From Brevundimonas naejangsanensis (GTDB lineage: Bacteria > Pseudomonadota > Alphaproteobacteria > Caulobacterales > Caulobacteraceae): 64,000 nt of DNA. Shown piece by piece: positions 40,694 to 50,145 of this stretch. The stretch lies in assembly GCF_000635915.2 (NCBI RefSeq), contig NZ_CP015614.1:248001-312000 (forward strand), read 5' to 3'. The first letter of the stretch is position 1. Each line of letters opens with the position of its first letter. A model generated the notes under the pieces. That model searched no databases. It saw nothing but the letters and a program-made list of their open reading frames with translations, and was not told the origin of the DNA. A program made the position numbers and the translations under genes.

Positions 40694-43518
40694 TGAAGCC
40701 GGTCGGTTCGTTCGTAACAACGGCAGTTCTGCGCGACCACGGCCCCGGTCGATGGATTCATCTGATGATCATAGGCGACGGCTTCGCCAATGCATCGGAG
40801 GCCAGCCTTGACGAAATGGCGCCGAACGCCGCCGAGGTCGGCGACTTCCTTATACAACAGGCGGCCCAGGCTGAATCTTTCGTCTCGACGCAACCCGGTT
40901 TCATCGCCGGTGCGCACCTGGTGATCCTGTGTGGGTGGGGGCGCGGTCTGATGTGTCGGCTTCCGGCACCTGGGGTCGGTTGGACGGTGATCCATGCTCC
41001 AGCCGCCGATTTCGCGACGATCGGCGCTTTAGGCGTCGACCTCGACGATCTCTGGCGCATGGAGCAACAGCAGGAGCGTTTGACCGAGGCCGGCATCCGG
41101 CTCCTGAATCTGAACGGCACGCTCAATCTGGTTCAGTACTGGCGCTCGACCAACAATCTGCTCACCCCCAATGTCGACGGTGGATCGGTCCCGGTGACCA
41201 TCTCCGTAGGCACTGACTACGTTCTGCCCGCTCGGCGCGAAGCGTTCAGTCGACTCGGTCTCCAATCACTTTCCTGGCGCGAAGATGGCCCCTTCATTCG
41301 CGTCCGCCGCAAAGCTACGTCGAGCTGGTTCAACGAACCCGAAGACCTGAAGCAGTACATGGCGATGGGAATGGTCATGCACGGCGAGACAATCGGTGCA
41401 GTCGCTATCGACGGGTTCGCACCGGTGTGGGTTGAAATTCCCAAGGTCTGCGGGTCGCACACCTATCGGGTTCCGATGCTGGATATCGTGATCGGCTGGA
41501 CGGAACGTGCGGTAAAGGCTCTCGCATCCGCCGGTAAAGGGCCAGATCAAGTCCTACACCTGACGTTCCAGATCCCCGCCGAGGCCGATACGGAAGGGTT
41601 CGAAACCGCTGGCAATGAGACGGCTCCCGACATCTCAGAAACTATCCGGGTTCAGGTAGAGGGCAAGTCAGCGACATTCGAGTTGTCTCCCGCTTGGTTC
41701 GGTCGATGGCACGACAAGGCTAATACGGCAGAGCGTGCGTTGGCGGAGCGGATACTACTCGTCGTGAGCAACCTCTCGGGCCGACCCGCGAGCGCGGCTA
41801 CCTTGGCGCGGTTGGCCACCGTAGTCGTGCCCGACGATCGCGCCCGTTATCGGCATGCGATCGCGGCCCAAACATACTACGACCTGATCCAAGGCGTAGA
41901 CGCACCCGAATATCGGGACCTTCCAGAGTCTGCGGCGGCCCTAGCAAAAACGGGCCTCGCCTGGGATGCCTTAGGACGCAACATCGTCGGGCGGTTATCC
42001 GAGGCCGACGTCCTGCCGACCATCCGCGCGTCGGTGAACCATCTTCTCGACAAGGTGGCTTCGCGCGCCTTAGCCCTCGATCACCCTGCGCTGGTTCGTC
42101 AGATCCTTCGCCGCCTCGAAGGCGCCAATATCGACGAACGTCTCTGGAATGACACTACCGGATCGGCTTTGTCTCTCGCCGATGACAGGGAAATAGCCGA
42201 GGGGGTCTTGCGCGAACGCATCTGGGCCGGGACCGCCGTGCGCATCGGTTGCCGATTGCTTGCCGAGATCGTTGGATCGGTCCCACTCAATGATGACGTC
42301 AGCCCTGAGCCGAGCGTCGTCGATGTAGACGAGATGCTCGCCGACACGGTTTTGGCGCTGCACATGAGCGACCTCCACGCCGAGATTGAGAATGGGGTTA
42401 CGCCCCCGGAGGTCGCGGTGTCGCTTTCCGGCGAGTTGCTGAGTCAGCAGGACTTCAGCGAAGCGGTAGTTCGGCCAGTGGGTGAGCGGGTCGCCAATCG
42501 TAAGATTCGCGCGGACATGCGCCGCTACGAGAAGCGCGTCGTTCAGCAGGAGGGCATGCCGTCCGTGGATGACAAACTTCCTGCAGAGTATGGCGAAGCC
42601 CTGGCGGCCGAATTCGGCCTCAGTATGGATGGAATCCGCAACTTTCGGGACGAGCTCGAAAACATCGCGGTCGAGAAAGGCGAGGCCGTGTTCCGGATGC
42701 GCCGGTCCGAGCTGGTGAAGCACGTAGTGGCATCGCGTGGATTGTCAGCGTCAGGCGTGACGCAGCTCGTCATCCGTATGACGATGCCCGTGCGCACCCA
42801 CTGGAGCGCTCCGCCGGTCGGCTTCTCGCGCCATGAAGTCGAACCGTGGCGCTCGGGACGTCGGTTAGCTTTTCACGCTCGCCCGCTGCTCCCTCTCGAC
42901 TCGAGCGATGACCCAGAGCTGATGATCGCCGCCGGAGCTGTTGGAACGGGCTTAGAATGGATGACCCGCCGCGCGTTCGACGGCGCACTGCCCGAGTCTT
43001 TCTGGACGAGTCCGCAGATGAAGACTTGGTCCATCGACGCGGCCGCGCAGGAATCCGCCAAATTCGCTGAGGACGTCGGCCGCAGGTTTGAAGCGCTAGG
43101 ATTGGAAGTCGATGTCGGGGTCTACGCCAGCAAAATTTTGAATGCGAAGGTCCCGCCCGAGCTTGGGGATATCGACGTCTTCGCGCTGGATCGCGCGAGG
43201 AACCGCACCTGGATCGTTGAGGTGAAGGACTTGGGTCTCTGCCGGAGCCAGCGCGAGATCGCGCTGCGCCTGGCCGACTATGCCGGCATAGTAAAACCCG
43301 GCGGCCGTCCCGACTCCATGATGAAGCATCTACGCCGTGTGCGATATGTGCGCGACCAGGCGGCAGCGCTGGCCAAGCAGAATCGCCTGACGGCACCCGT
43401 CGAGGTCCGGGGCCTTCTCGTAGTCTCCACCCCGCAGCCCATGATGGTCGTGGAACCCGCCGACCCGGACGCTCGCGTCGTGCTGCTGGATGATCTTGAG
43501 ACGGCCATCAAGAATTAG
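40564..43518 (+). CDS. C-terminal part of the split protein, with PD-(D/E)XK nuclease-like end
   Basis: From about 40606 this frame carries ~970 residues continuous in character with the preceding one. Most of it is unrecognised. Near the C-terminus, KFAEDVGRRFEALGLEVDVG is followed by GDIDVFALD and TWIVEVKDL. This is the Glu helix, Asp strand and E-x-K strand of a PD-(D/E)XK nuclease, with a conserved helix LRLADYAGI after it. GTG 40564 is only the first start in this frame. Expression probably needs a -1 shift at the G-run or correction of a one-base insertion. Confidence 0.65.
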   Translation: MAPARRHSGRDGLLGGRLAEKLVFAELRRVAESGFEKFPDRFLMKPVGSFVTTAVLRDHGPGRWIHLMIIGDGFANASEASLDEMAPNAAEVGDFLIQQAAQAESFVSTQPGFIAGAHLVILCGWGRGLMCRLPAPGVGWTVIHAPAADFATIGALGVDLDDLWRMEQQQERLTEAGIRLLNLNGTLNLVQYWRSTNNLLTPNVDGGSVPVTISVGTDYVLPARREAFSRLGLQSLSWREDGPFIRVRRKATSSWFNEPEDLKQYMAMGMVMHGETIGAVAIDGFAPVWVEIPKVCGSHTYRVPMLDIVIGWTERAVKALASAGKGPDQVLHLTFQIPAEADTEGFETAGNETAPDISETIRVQVEGKSATFELSPAWFGRWHDKANTAERALAERILLVVSNLSGRPASAATLARLATVVVPDDRARYRHAIAAQTYYDLIQGVDAPEYRDLPESAAALAKTGLAWDALGRNIVGRLSEADVLPTIRASVNHLLDKVASRALALDHPALVRQILRRLEGANIDERLWNDTTGSALSLADDREIAEGVLRERIWAGTAVRIGCRLLAEIVGSVPLNDDVSPEPSVVDVDEMLADTVLALHMSDLHAEIENGVTPPEVAVSLSGELLSQQDFSEAVVRPVGERVANRKIRADMRRYEKRVVQQEGMPSVDDKLPAEYGEALAAEFGLSMDGIRNFRDELENIAVEKGEAVFRMRRSELVKHVVASRGLSASGVTQLVIRMTMPVRTHWSAPPVGFSRHEVEPWRSGRRLAFHARPLLPLDSSDDPELMIAAGAVGTGLEWMTRRAFDGALPESFWTSPQMKTWSIDAAAQESAKFAEDVGRRFEALGLEVDVGVYASKILNAKVPPELGDIDVFALDRARNRTWIVEVKDLGLCRSQREIALRLADYAGIVKPGGRPDSMMKHLRRVRYVRDQAAALAKQNRLTAPVEVRGLLVVSTPQPMMVVEPADPDARVVLLDDLETAIKN
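40605..40611 (+). other. Seven-G run at the frame junction
   Basis: The run GGGGGGG followed by C sits exactly where the two frames of the large protein meet. In the zero frame the codons are TGG GGG GGC, so the heptamer G GGG GGC allows a -1 slip to GGG GGG CGG. Deleting one G would also fuse the frames. Alternatives are phase variation, programmed slippage, a real inactivating mutation or a sequencing error. Confidence 0.7.
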
Positions 43519-43614
43519 CATTCGCGCAACAGGCCTTGCAGATGGGCCAAAAAGGTAGCCATGCCCCACCTTTTAGAACATTTGGCGAACGAAAGCCGCG
43601 CTTTCGGAGGAACT

Positions 43615-45771
43615 ATGGACGCGAGGACCGAAACAGAAGTGTTCGCGGACCTAGCTGAACTTTGCCGGTCACCAGGCTTTATCCATGCGATCGTCTACTT
43701 CGACTTCCGCGACAATCTCATCCGGTTTGGGGACCGCCTCGATGCCGAGGCGATGGAAAGCCAACATGCAGCGGAGCGGCTCGTCCGCACCGAGATCGCC
43801 ACCATGATCGGCCTGATGGTTCAAGGCCCCATCGACGCCATCCTACCCATTCCGGAGCGGTTTCAGGAGTATGTGGATCGCGCGCAGGCCCTGCTTCAGG
43901 AGCTTCACTGGGCAATGTCGGCGTCCTGGCGCGATAGCTTCAAGATCGTGGATGGCGTGGTGCAGATTCAGGAGCCTATGTGGGCTGGCGCCAATCTACG
44001 TGAGCCGATCTTTTACTCAGGGGAGTCTGCCTACGGGTTCCAATACCGGGCTCTGGCGATACGAAAATACGCTGCCGACAACCCGTGGCTCCTGGCCAAC
44101 AAAGGCTTTGAGATTGGTGACGCCGTCGCGGTCGCACAAACCCTCGCGGATGTGCTGTCAGAACGCCAAATGGCGCTATCCAAGGCAATGGTGGAGCTTC
44201 CCCCCGACCAGTGGACAATGCTGCCGGGATCAGTTTTTTCGGTCGATGACATTCAGGGTCGATGCGAGTTGGATCGCTCACGGATTGAGGCGGTGCTGGC
44301 GGCGTTCACCTTGCCGCCAGGGCATCTGAACCCACGCTTCACGGCTCTCCACGAATTCAACGCTACCAACGCGATGCCCCTCTTGCATTGGGACGATGGG
44401 CAATTCCTGCTGCTTCAACACTACAGTCTTTTGGAGGCGATTTACGAAAGTCCCGTGTTCTGGCTGACCGAAGACAGAACGTATGCGCCGACCGCTGTGC
44501 GGCATCGGGGCGAGTTTACCGAGGACTTCGCTGCCGAGTGCCTCGAAAAGGTTTTCGGGAAAGCTCGGGTGTTGCGGAACATTGACATTTATGGCCCTGA
44601 TCGCAATCGCGTCGGCGAGATCGATGCGCTTGCCATCTATGGCCGCCGCGCGATCCTCTTACAGGCGAAATCCAAGCGGCTGACCATTGAAGCCCGCAAA
44701 GGCAATGACCTCCAACTCAAGGACGATTTCAAGAAGGCGGTGCAGGACGCTGCCGATCAGGCGTTTCTCTGCGCAACCGCGTTGTTGGACTCATCCTTCA
44801 AGCTGAAGAATGCCGCAGGCGATGGAATTGAACTTCCGCGCAGTTTCGACGTCGTCCAGCCGCTTTGCATCGTCTCCGACCACTATCCGGCCCTTGCCTT
44901 CCAGGCGAGCGCGTTTCTCAAACAGAGGACGACTGCGCACATCGTCGCCCCCCTAGTGATGGACGTGTTCGCTTTGGACGTGATGGCCGAAATGCTCGTC
45001 GGCCCCTTGCAATTTCTACATTACTTGACGCTGCGGGAGCGGTTCGGCGAACGGCTTTCAGCCAGCCACGAGCTCACTTTGCTGGGCTACCACCTCACGC
45101 ATCATCTCTGGTTCGATGACGAATTCAACATGATGGTAATGGGGGATGACTTCAGCATTCCCCTCGATATCGCCATGCTGGCGCGTCGCGAGGGACTTCC
45201 GGGGCTAGAAACGCCGGAAGGCATCCTGACCAAGCTCAAGGGTACGACATTTGATCGTTTGGTCGCCCAGATCGAAAGCCACGATGACCCCGACATCGGG
45301 GAGTTGGGATTGGCGTTGCTCCAACTCGGTGAGGAGACGGCCAGGTCACTCGGTTCTGGTATCGATACGCTTGCCGCCGCTGCCCGAAGAGATCGACGTC
45401 CCCATGACCTTTCCCTGGAGTTCGGGGAAGCACAGGCTGGCCTGACTGTTCATTGTCGCTACCCGGACACGCCAGACACCATGCTGAGGCTGTGGGCGCA
45501 TTGCCGGCTGCGCAAGTACGCCAGCAAGGCCGACCGCTGGTACGGTCTTCTCATTCACCCCGACACCCGCGATGTCCTGGCTAGTGTCGGCTCACTCGAG
45601 CCTTGGACGTCCGACGCCGAGATGGAAGAACAGGTGAAGCAGTGGCCGGTTCGCCCGCAGGTGCCGTGGAGCGCCATGAGGCGCCGGCTTGCTCAAAAGG
45701 TCGGCCGAAACGATCCGTGTGCCTGCGGCAGCGGAAAGAAGCACAAGAAATGCTGCTTGGTGAGACCCTGA
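43615..45771 (+). CDS. Nuclease-like protein with C-terminal SEC-C zinc motif
   Basis: The 718-residue protein has in the middle FTEDFAAECLEKVFGKARVL, then GEIDALAIYGRRAILLQAKSKR. This is a NERD/PD-(D/E)XK-like arrangement (Glu helix, E-I-D strand, Q-x-K strand), followed by a helix with KAVQDAADQAF. The last 20 residues are a SEC-C motif, GRNDPCACGSGKKHKKCC, which binds zinc. ATG 43615 is preferred over 43561 for its GGAGG ribosome site. It follows the split gene by under 100 bases, so the two are probably co-transcribed. Confidence 0.8.
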   Translation: MDARTETEVFADLAELCRSPGFIHAIVYFDFRDNLIRFGDRLDAEAMESQHAAERLVRTEIATMIGLMVQGPIDAILPIPERFQEYVDRAQALLQELHWAMSASWRDSFKIVDGVVQIQEPMWAGANLREPIFYSGESAYGFQYRALAIRKYAADNPWLLANKGFEIGDAVAVAQTLADVLSERQMALSKAMVELPPDQWTMLPGSVFSVDDIQGRCELDRSRIEAVLAAFTLPPGHLNPRFTALHEFNATNAMPLLHWDDGQFLLLQHYSLLEAIYESPVFWLTEDRTYAPTAVRHRGEFTEDFAAECLEKVFGKARVLRNIDIYGPDRNRVGEIDALAIYGRRAILLQAKSKRLTIEARKGNDLQLKDDFKKAVQDAADQAFLCATALLDSSFKLKNAAGDGIELPRSFDVVQPLCIVSDHYPALAFQASAFLKQRTTAHIVAPLVMDVFALDVMAEMLVGPLQFLHYLTLRERFGERLSASHELTLLGYHLTHHLWFDDEFNMMVMGDDFSIPLDIAMLARREGLPGLETPEGILTKLKGTTFDRLVAQIESHDDPDIGELGLALLQLGEETARSLGSGIDTLAAAARRDRRPHDLSLEFGEAQAGLTVHCRYPDTPDTMLRLWAHCRLRKYASKADRWYGLLIHPDTRDVLASVGSLEPWTSDAEMEEQVKQWPVRPQVPWSAMRRRLAQKVGRNDPCACGSGKKHKKCCLVRP

Positions 45772-46040
45772 ACGGACCCTGCCAATTTCCGCTTTGAGTC
45801 AGCTTCAGCCTTTCGCGGAGAGATCGAAGGCAATGACAGTTCCTGACTCGAAGCGGCAGTTCTGAATGTCTGTTCCAAGGCAAAGCGGCGAAGCCCTTCG
45901 CCCCCCTTCGATCAGCCAGCAATAATCGGCCCAACTAGCGGGACCAGCGTCCGGCGGCTGTTAGGCCTAGACGGCCAAGCACCACCTCAGGGTATCATTC
46001 GTCCTTAGCCAGGAACGATCACCCGTCCGGAGATGCCCAA

Positions 46041-48167
46041 GTGACATTCGCCGCCGCCTTCCCACGCTCCGCTGGTCTAGAGCCCGACGCTCTGTTCTGG
46101 GAGGCCCCCTTTGATTGGATGAACCCTGACGTCGATCTGCTCGAAGCGCTTTGGACGCTCCAGGTCGCGAAGCTTGAAGATCTCGCCGGGTTTTGGTCGT
46201 GGACCGAAGCTATCGTCGCAGATTTCGCAGACGCGCGCGGCGCGGCTGGAGGCGCTGCGGCCGTTGACGCGATCGATTGTGCGCGCTTTATCACCTGCAT
46301 TCCAGCGCTGCATGCGACCCGCGTTTCCGGTCAGCTCGGTGCCTGTTACGATTGGGTCTGGACGGCGATTGCGCCAACTCATGTGCGCGGGCAACGGCTG
46401 AACGAGAATGTCTTCTCGTTCCTGATCTTCCCTCATGCGCCTGACGCCTTGCTGCAACTCTATGTCGGCTATGTCCCGAACTTCGCTGCGGCCGCCTTTT
46501 ATCTCGCTTTCAAATTTGGCGGCCTCGATCAACTAACGGCCGCCATTGCGCGTGGGTCCTGGGAATGCTCCAAGCGCGCGTACGCGCAAGAGCCGAGGGA
46601 TGGAGCTGCGATCGAGGCCATCATTCAGATGGTCACCTGGGCCGCGCACCAAGACTGGCCGGACGGACAGGTCTGGGCTGAGCACCTTCTCGGCTTGCTC
46701 GAAACGACGCCGGTTCTCGAGCACCGCAAGGATATCGCCATCGCGTTCATCACGCCGGCATTTCGCTACACAAACGTCAGTGTGCGGGATCGAACCAATT
46801 GGATCCTCGAGAACTTCAACTCGGTTCTAGGCGAGCATGAGCGGCTCCAGGTGCTCGCAGCGGGTATGGAGGGCCCAGAAGACTGGGCTGCACGCCGTGC
46901 TGCAATCCTCGACGAAATCGGTCGCGTCAGAGCTCTGCATCTGGCTAGCGTGCGGCCGGGACAGTCCAATCTGGAGGCGCTCGAGCAGAGGGTCTCGATT
47001 CTTTGGCCGATCGCCTACTCGCTCGGCCTCTGGGGCGAGGTCGGGGACCTCGTCGAGGTCCTGGGGGCCTGGTATCGGGCCGCCGGACAGGACCCTGCCG
47101 ATGCCGACCTGCTGACGATCATCCCTACTCACGGCGGCGGTGCGGCGTACCTCTGGCCCGGCGGTCGTTGGCTCACGGGCGACGGCACCTATACGACGCA
47201 CAACGCGATGCAACGCGCGTCGAGCGAGGCTTTGGGCTCCTACTACCGTGGTGCCGATGGGGATCACGATAGCTCGGTTTACCAAGATTTTCGTTTCGAC
47301 ATTGTAGACGCCAAGGCGGGCTACACGCTCGAGGCGGCGATGCGCGACCATTACCAGTTCGCCGAGCTTCGGGCGCGACTCCCGGAGGGATGGTCGCCGC
47401 GGGCCTTAATGGTCTTCCCGAGCGGGCCGGAACCTATCCAGGGAATGTTGATGAAGGACGCCGGCATCGCCGCACCGCTCGAAATCAGCTTCGAGTGCCC
47501 CCTGGAGCTCCGGCCGATCCGCAAGATTTCAGTCTGGGCGGGCGGACCATGGCACGAAGCCTTCGAGTTGGAAGCCATCCAGCATGTCGCCCAGCGTGCG
47601 GGCTGGAGCGTCGGCGTCACCGCGCCCCAGACGCCGACCGCCGACGACCTACGGCGCTTCTATGAGGACCCTGATGCAGACGTCTGCTGGGTTATATCGC
47701 ATGGCGCGCACGACCCTTTCGCGATCGGCGGGACCGGCTTGCACCTTCCCGACGAAACCCTTGTGAGTCTAGAAGAACTCCAGCGTTGGACGACGCCAGA
47801 GGCGGGCCGTCGCCTTCTCGTCCTCAACAGCTGCAGCGGAGCGACCGCGCAGGGCCGGGGCGGCCTGGCGCGCATAGGGCTGGCCCAGAGCTTGGTGGGA
47901 CAGAGCCAAGGCGTCGTGGGGCACCTTTGGCCTGTGCACTGGACAGCGGGTCTGGCCTTCGGCGCAGCGTTGGTTGCATGCCTCGAGGACGATCCCTCCG
48001 CGAGCGCCGTATTGAGGGCGGCGGCCCTGCTTCGCCAGCCGGATGACCTCATGAGACTGTTGGAGACGCGTTTTGCGGACTGTCCTGGCCTTCTCGAACG
48101 CCTTCAGCGTTCGGGTGAAGACCTTGAAAGCCTTATCAACTGGGGCTGCCCGGTCTTGCTGACATAG
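46041..48167 (+). CDS. CHAT-domain caspase-like protease
   Basis: The 708-residue protein ends in a CHAT peptidase domain. The catalytic dyad is His554 in VISHGAHD and Cys598 in VLNSCSGAT, followed by GLAQSLVGQSQGVVGHLWPV, the usual strand after the cysteine. The N-terminal ~450 residues are helical and unrecognised, possibly a sensor. GTG 46041 has a GGAG ribosome site ten bases before it. CHAT proteases occur in defence and programmed-death systems, where they cleave partner proteins. Partners here are unknown. Confidence 0.85.
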   Translation: MTFAAAFPRSAGLEPDALFWEAPFDWMNPDVDLLEALWTLQVAKLEDLAGFWSWTEAIVADFADARGAAGGAAAVDAIDCARFITCIPALHATRVSGQLGACYDWVWTAIAPTHVRGQRLNENVFSFLIFPHAPDALLQLYVGYVPNFAAAAFYLAFKFGGLDQLTAAIARGSWECSKRAYAQEPRDGAAIEAIIQMVTWAAHQDWPDGQVWAEHLLGLLETTPVLEHRKDIAIAFITPAFRYTNVSVRDRTNWILENFNSVLGEHERLQVLAAGMEGPEDWAARRAAILDEIGRVRALHLASVRPGQSNLEALEQRVSILWPIAYSLGLWGEVGDLVEVLGAWYRAAGQDPADADLLTIIPTHGGGAAYLWPGGRWLTGDGTYTTHNAMQRASSEALGSYYRGADGDHDSSVYQDFRFDIVDAKAGYTLEAAMRDHYQFAELRARLPEGWSPRALMVFPSGPEPIQGMLMKDAGIAAPLEISFECPLELRPIRKISVWAGGPWHEAFELEAIQHVAQRAGWSVGVTAPQTPTADDLRRFYEDPDADVCWVISHGAHDPFAIGGTGLHLPDETLVSLEELQRWTTPEAGRRLLVLNSCSGATAQGRGGLARIGLAQSLVGQSQGVVGHLWPVHWTAGLAFGAALVACLEDDPSASAVLRAAALLRQPDDLMRLLETRFADCPGLLERLQRSGEDLESLINWGCPVLLT

Positions 48168-48218
48168 GCTTAGGACTCATAAAGCTGTGCACCTTTTACT
48201 CGCCTCAAGACAACAGAA

Positions 48219-48473
48219 ATGTCGAATCCACCGGAGCTGTCAAAGTTAACGCTTACAAAAGACGAGAAGAAGGATCGCTAGGACCTAAAAATTGACAAGA
48301 CCGATAAGTTCGTGAAATCCTTCGAGGAGAAGTCCGATGCCACGAAAGGTGGCGTTCTAAAGAAGGCGCTCGGAAAAGAGGGAGGTTCCGTGAATATTCA
48401 GAAGGAAGACAGAGACTACTAAGAGGAACGGACCTATCCACGTAGCAAGGATCCGAAGGCTTCCAAGGGCTAG
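48219..48473 (+). pseudogene. Small Lys/Glu-rich gene broken by two stop codons
   Basis: The 85-codon frame starts MSNPPELSKLTLTKDEKKDR at ATG 48219 and ends at TAG 48471-48473. It has internal TAG at 48279-48281 (codon 21) and TAA at 48420-48422 (codon 68). Between the stops, protein-like sequence continues in the same frame (DLKIDKTDKFVKSFEEKSDA, GGVLKKALGKEGGSVNIQKE). Both stops could arise from single-base changes of Gln or Glu codons. The rest of the gap 48168-48502 is empty. Confidence 0.6.
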
Positions 48474-48502
48474 AGAATCGGTCATTCTGTCGCCATGACT
48501 AA

Positions 48503-49708
48503 ATGTGTTCTCGAACCATGTGGCTAACCCATCGCAATAGGCGGTGCGTGGAGCTGGACGATCGCGTCTTCCAGCGTCTCCTGACGTTCTATCCCGAGGA
48601 GGAGCTGGTCAGTCGTCCAGTGCTCTCCGCAGCTATCCGCTCGGGGGAGATCCGGAAGTCCGATCTCGTGGCCGAGGCCGATAAGCTTTTCATTCCATGG
48701 CAGATGTTCCTGCTCACCTGGCCAAACCTTCGTCGGCATCTCCAGGCGATCGAACGTGAACGTCGAGACAAGATCGACGTAGGCCACCTTTCGACCCGAT
48801 CGGGTGCGAGAGGCGCGGTGCCATATCGCCTGATCGATCGATACATCCGCGCTCAGCGCTTCCTGTTAGAGAGCGAGGCCCACTCCCGAAACAAGTTCTG
48901 CGGATCGCTTCGAGGCAAGTCGGTGCCGGCCGCGGTCGCTGCTATCGAACAGCACTTCGGGATCAGTCGTGCGGCGTTCTGGGGCCGGTCGACGAAAGGG
49001 CGGGCATTCGATTACTTGGCGGGCTGCATAGAGTCGGGCAATGTGAATGTTGCGCTTGGCACGTCAGAAGCCCGCCTCGTGCCAACTACGAAGAACCACA
49101 AGTCTCTCTACAAGAACGTGAGCGGCTTCTGCCTCAAAAGTCCGAAGGTGCCGTTCGCGTTCGTCCACATGAACATGGCAGACACCGAGGAACCCGCAGG
49201 ACGCCGCATCTACACCCTGATGCTCCTCGTCGTTCTAATCGGCTTGGACATCTACACCGTCACACGGGACTGGCGCCCAGGGCGGACACGCGCCGGCAGA
49301 GATGCTGAGCATTCTCCGACTGCGCACCGGATTGTCGGCGAGTTCTTGCTGCCGTGCTCTGCCTTCGAGCACCTTGAAGGACGTCCGGTCACCCGGAAGA
49401 CCATCGATGACCTGAGCGATACCTATAAGCTTACGCCTTCCGCCGTAACCTACCGGCTCTGGAAAGCGAGCGTCATCAGTCGCGAGGAGCGCGACAGCCT
49501 CATCACCCCGTCGACACCCGTAAAGATGAAGGCTCGTTCGCCCTACATCGAGAACGCAGTGCGAAAGTTGAACGGGGGTCTCGTGGTGTCGGCCGTGAAC
49601 GGGGCCTTCAGCCGGCATTCCATCTCTCAGAACCAGGCGCAGTACGTCCTATTTGGACGCATTCGCCGCCCGCTTTGGGCGAAGTACCGGGCCCGAGTTG
49701 GCATATGA
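48503..49708 (+). CDS. ImmA/IrrE-like protein without the HExxH site, partner of a PIN protein
   Basis: In the C-terminal half of this 401-residue protein, KVPFAFVHMNMADTEEPAGR, RRIYTLM, then HRIVGEFLLPCSAFE and LSDTYKLTPSAVTYRLWKASVI follow the order of ImmA/IrrE metallopeptidases. Where those have HELGH, this protein has LLVVLIG, so the zinc site is missing. The N-terminal half is Arg-rich and may bind DNA. Its stop overlaps the next gene's start (ATGA), the arrangement of an antitoxin-toxin pair. The start is uncertain; no good ribosome site is seen at 48503. Confidence 0.65.
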   Translation: MCSRTMWLTHRNRRCVELDDRVFQRLLTFYPEEELVSRPVLSAAIRSGEIRKSDLVAEADKLFIPWQMFLLTWPNLRRHLQAIERERRDKIDVGHLSTRSGARGAVPYRLIDRYIRAQRFLLESEAHSRNKFCGSLRGKSVPAAVAAIEQHFGISRAAFWGRSTKGRAFDYLAGCIESGNVNVALGTSEARLVPTTKNHKSLYKNVSGFCLKSPKVPFAFVHMNMADTEEPAGRRIYTLMLLVVLIGLDIYTVTRDWRPGRTRAGRDAEHSPTAHRIVGEFLLPCSAFEHLEGRPVTRKTIDDLSDTYKLTPSAVTYRLWKASVISREERDSLITPSTPVKMKARSPYIENAVRKLNGGLVVSAVNGAFSRHSISQNQAQYVLFGRIRRPLWAKYRARVGI

Positions 49709-50145
49709 TCAGAATCCTCGACGCCAACGCCCTCATTGACCTGTGCGACGCTGGCCAGAAATTGGCCGCAGACGAGAAATGCTTCGTGCCCGACGAGATC
49801 GCTGCGGAGCTTAGTGGCAGTGAGGCGAACGAGCGTTGGCTGGCTGCCCAACCATTCGAAGCTATTCGCCTTGAGGAGCACGAGTTTCTTGAAGCGTTTG
49901 CCCGCTACCTCAACACGTTCCCCGGGGTCTCGTTCTACAGCCTGAAGGGATTCGGTGACGTCGCCATTCTCGCGACGATCGAGATCCTCCTGCGTCGTGC
50001 GCCTCCTACGCCCACGCTCTCAAGAGAGGTGTTCCCATGGGATACGGTCTATCTCGTCTCAGATGATCGGAAGCTGAGAAATTTCATCACCCGCACCTTC
50101 GGTGATCGCGTGGTTCTGCAGAAGCTTCAGGATTTCCGAGCGTGA
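49705..50145 (+). CDS. PIN-domain RNase-like protein
   Basis: The 146-residue protein carries the PIN acidic residues: Asp in RILDANALIDL, Glu in DEIAAEL, Asp in KGFGDVAILATIE and Asp in LVSDDRKLRNF, which together bind metal for RNA cleavage. It is coupled by ATGA overlap to the ImmA-like gene upstream. A toxin role with the upstream protein as antitoxin is inferred from this layout. It is the last gene before the right end of the element. Confidence 0.8.
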   Translation: MIRILDANALIDLCDAGQKLAADEKCFVPDEIAAELSGSEANERWLAAQPFEAIRLEEHEFLEAFARYLNTFPGVSFYSLKGFGDVAILATIEILLRRAPPTPTLSREVFPWDTVYLVSDDRKLRNFITRTFGDRVVLQKLQDFRA

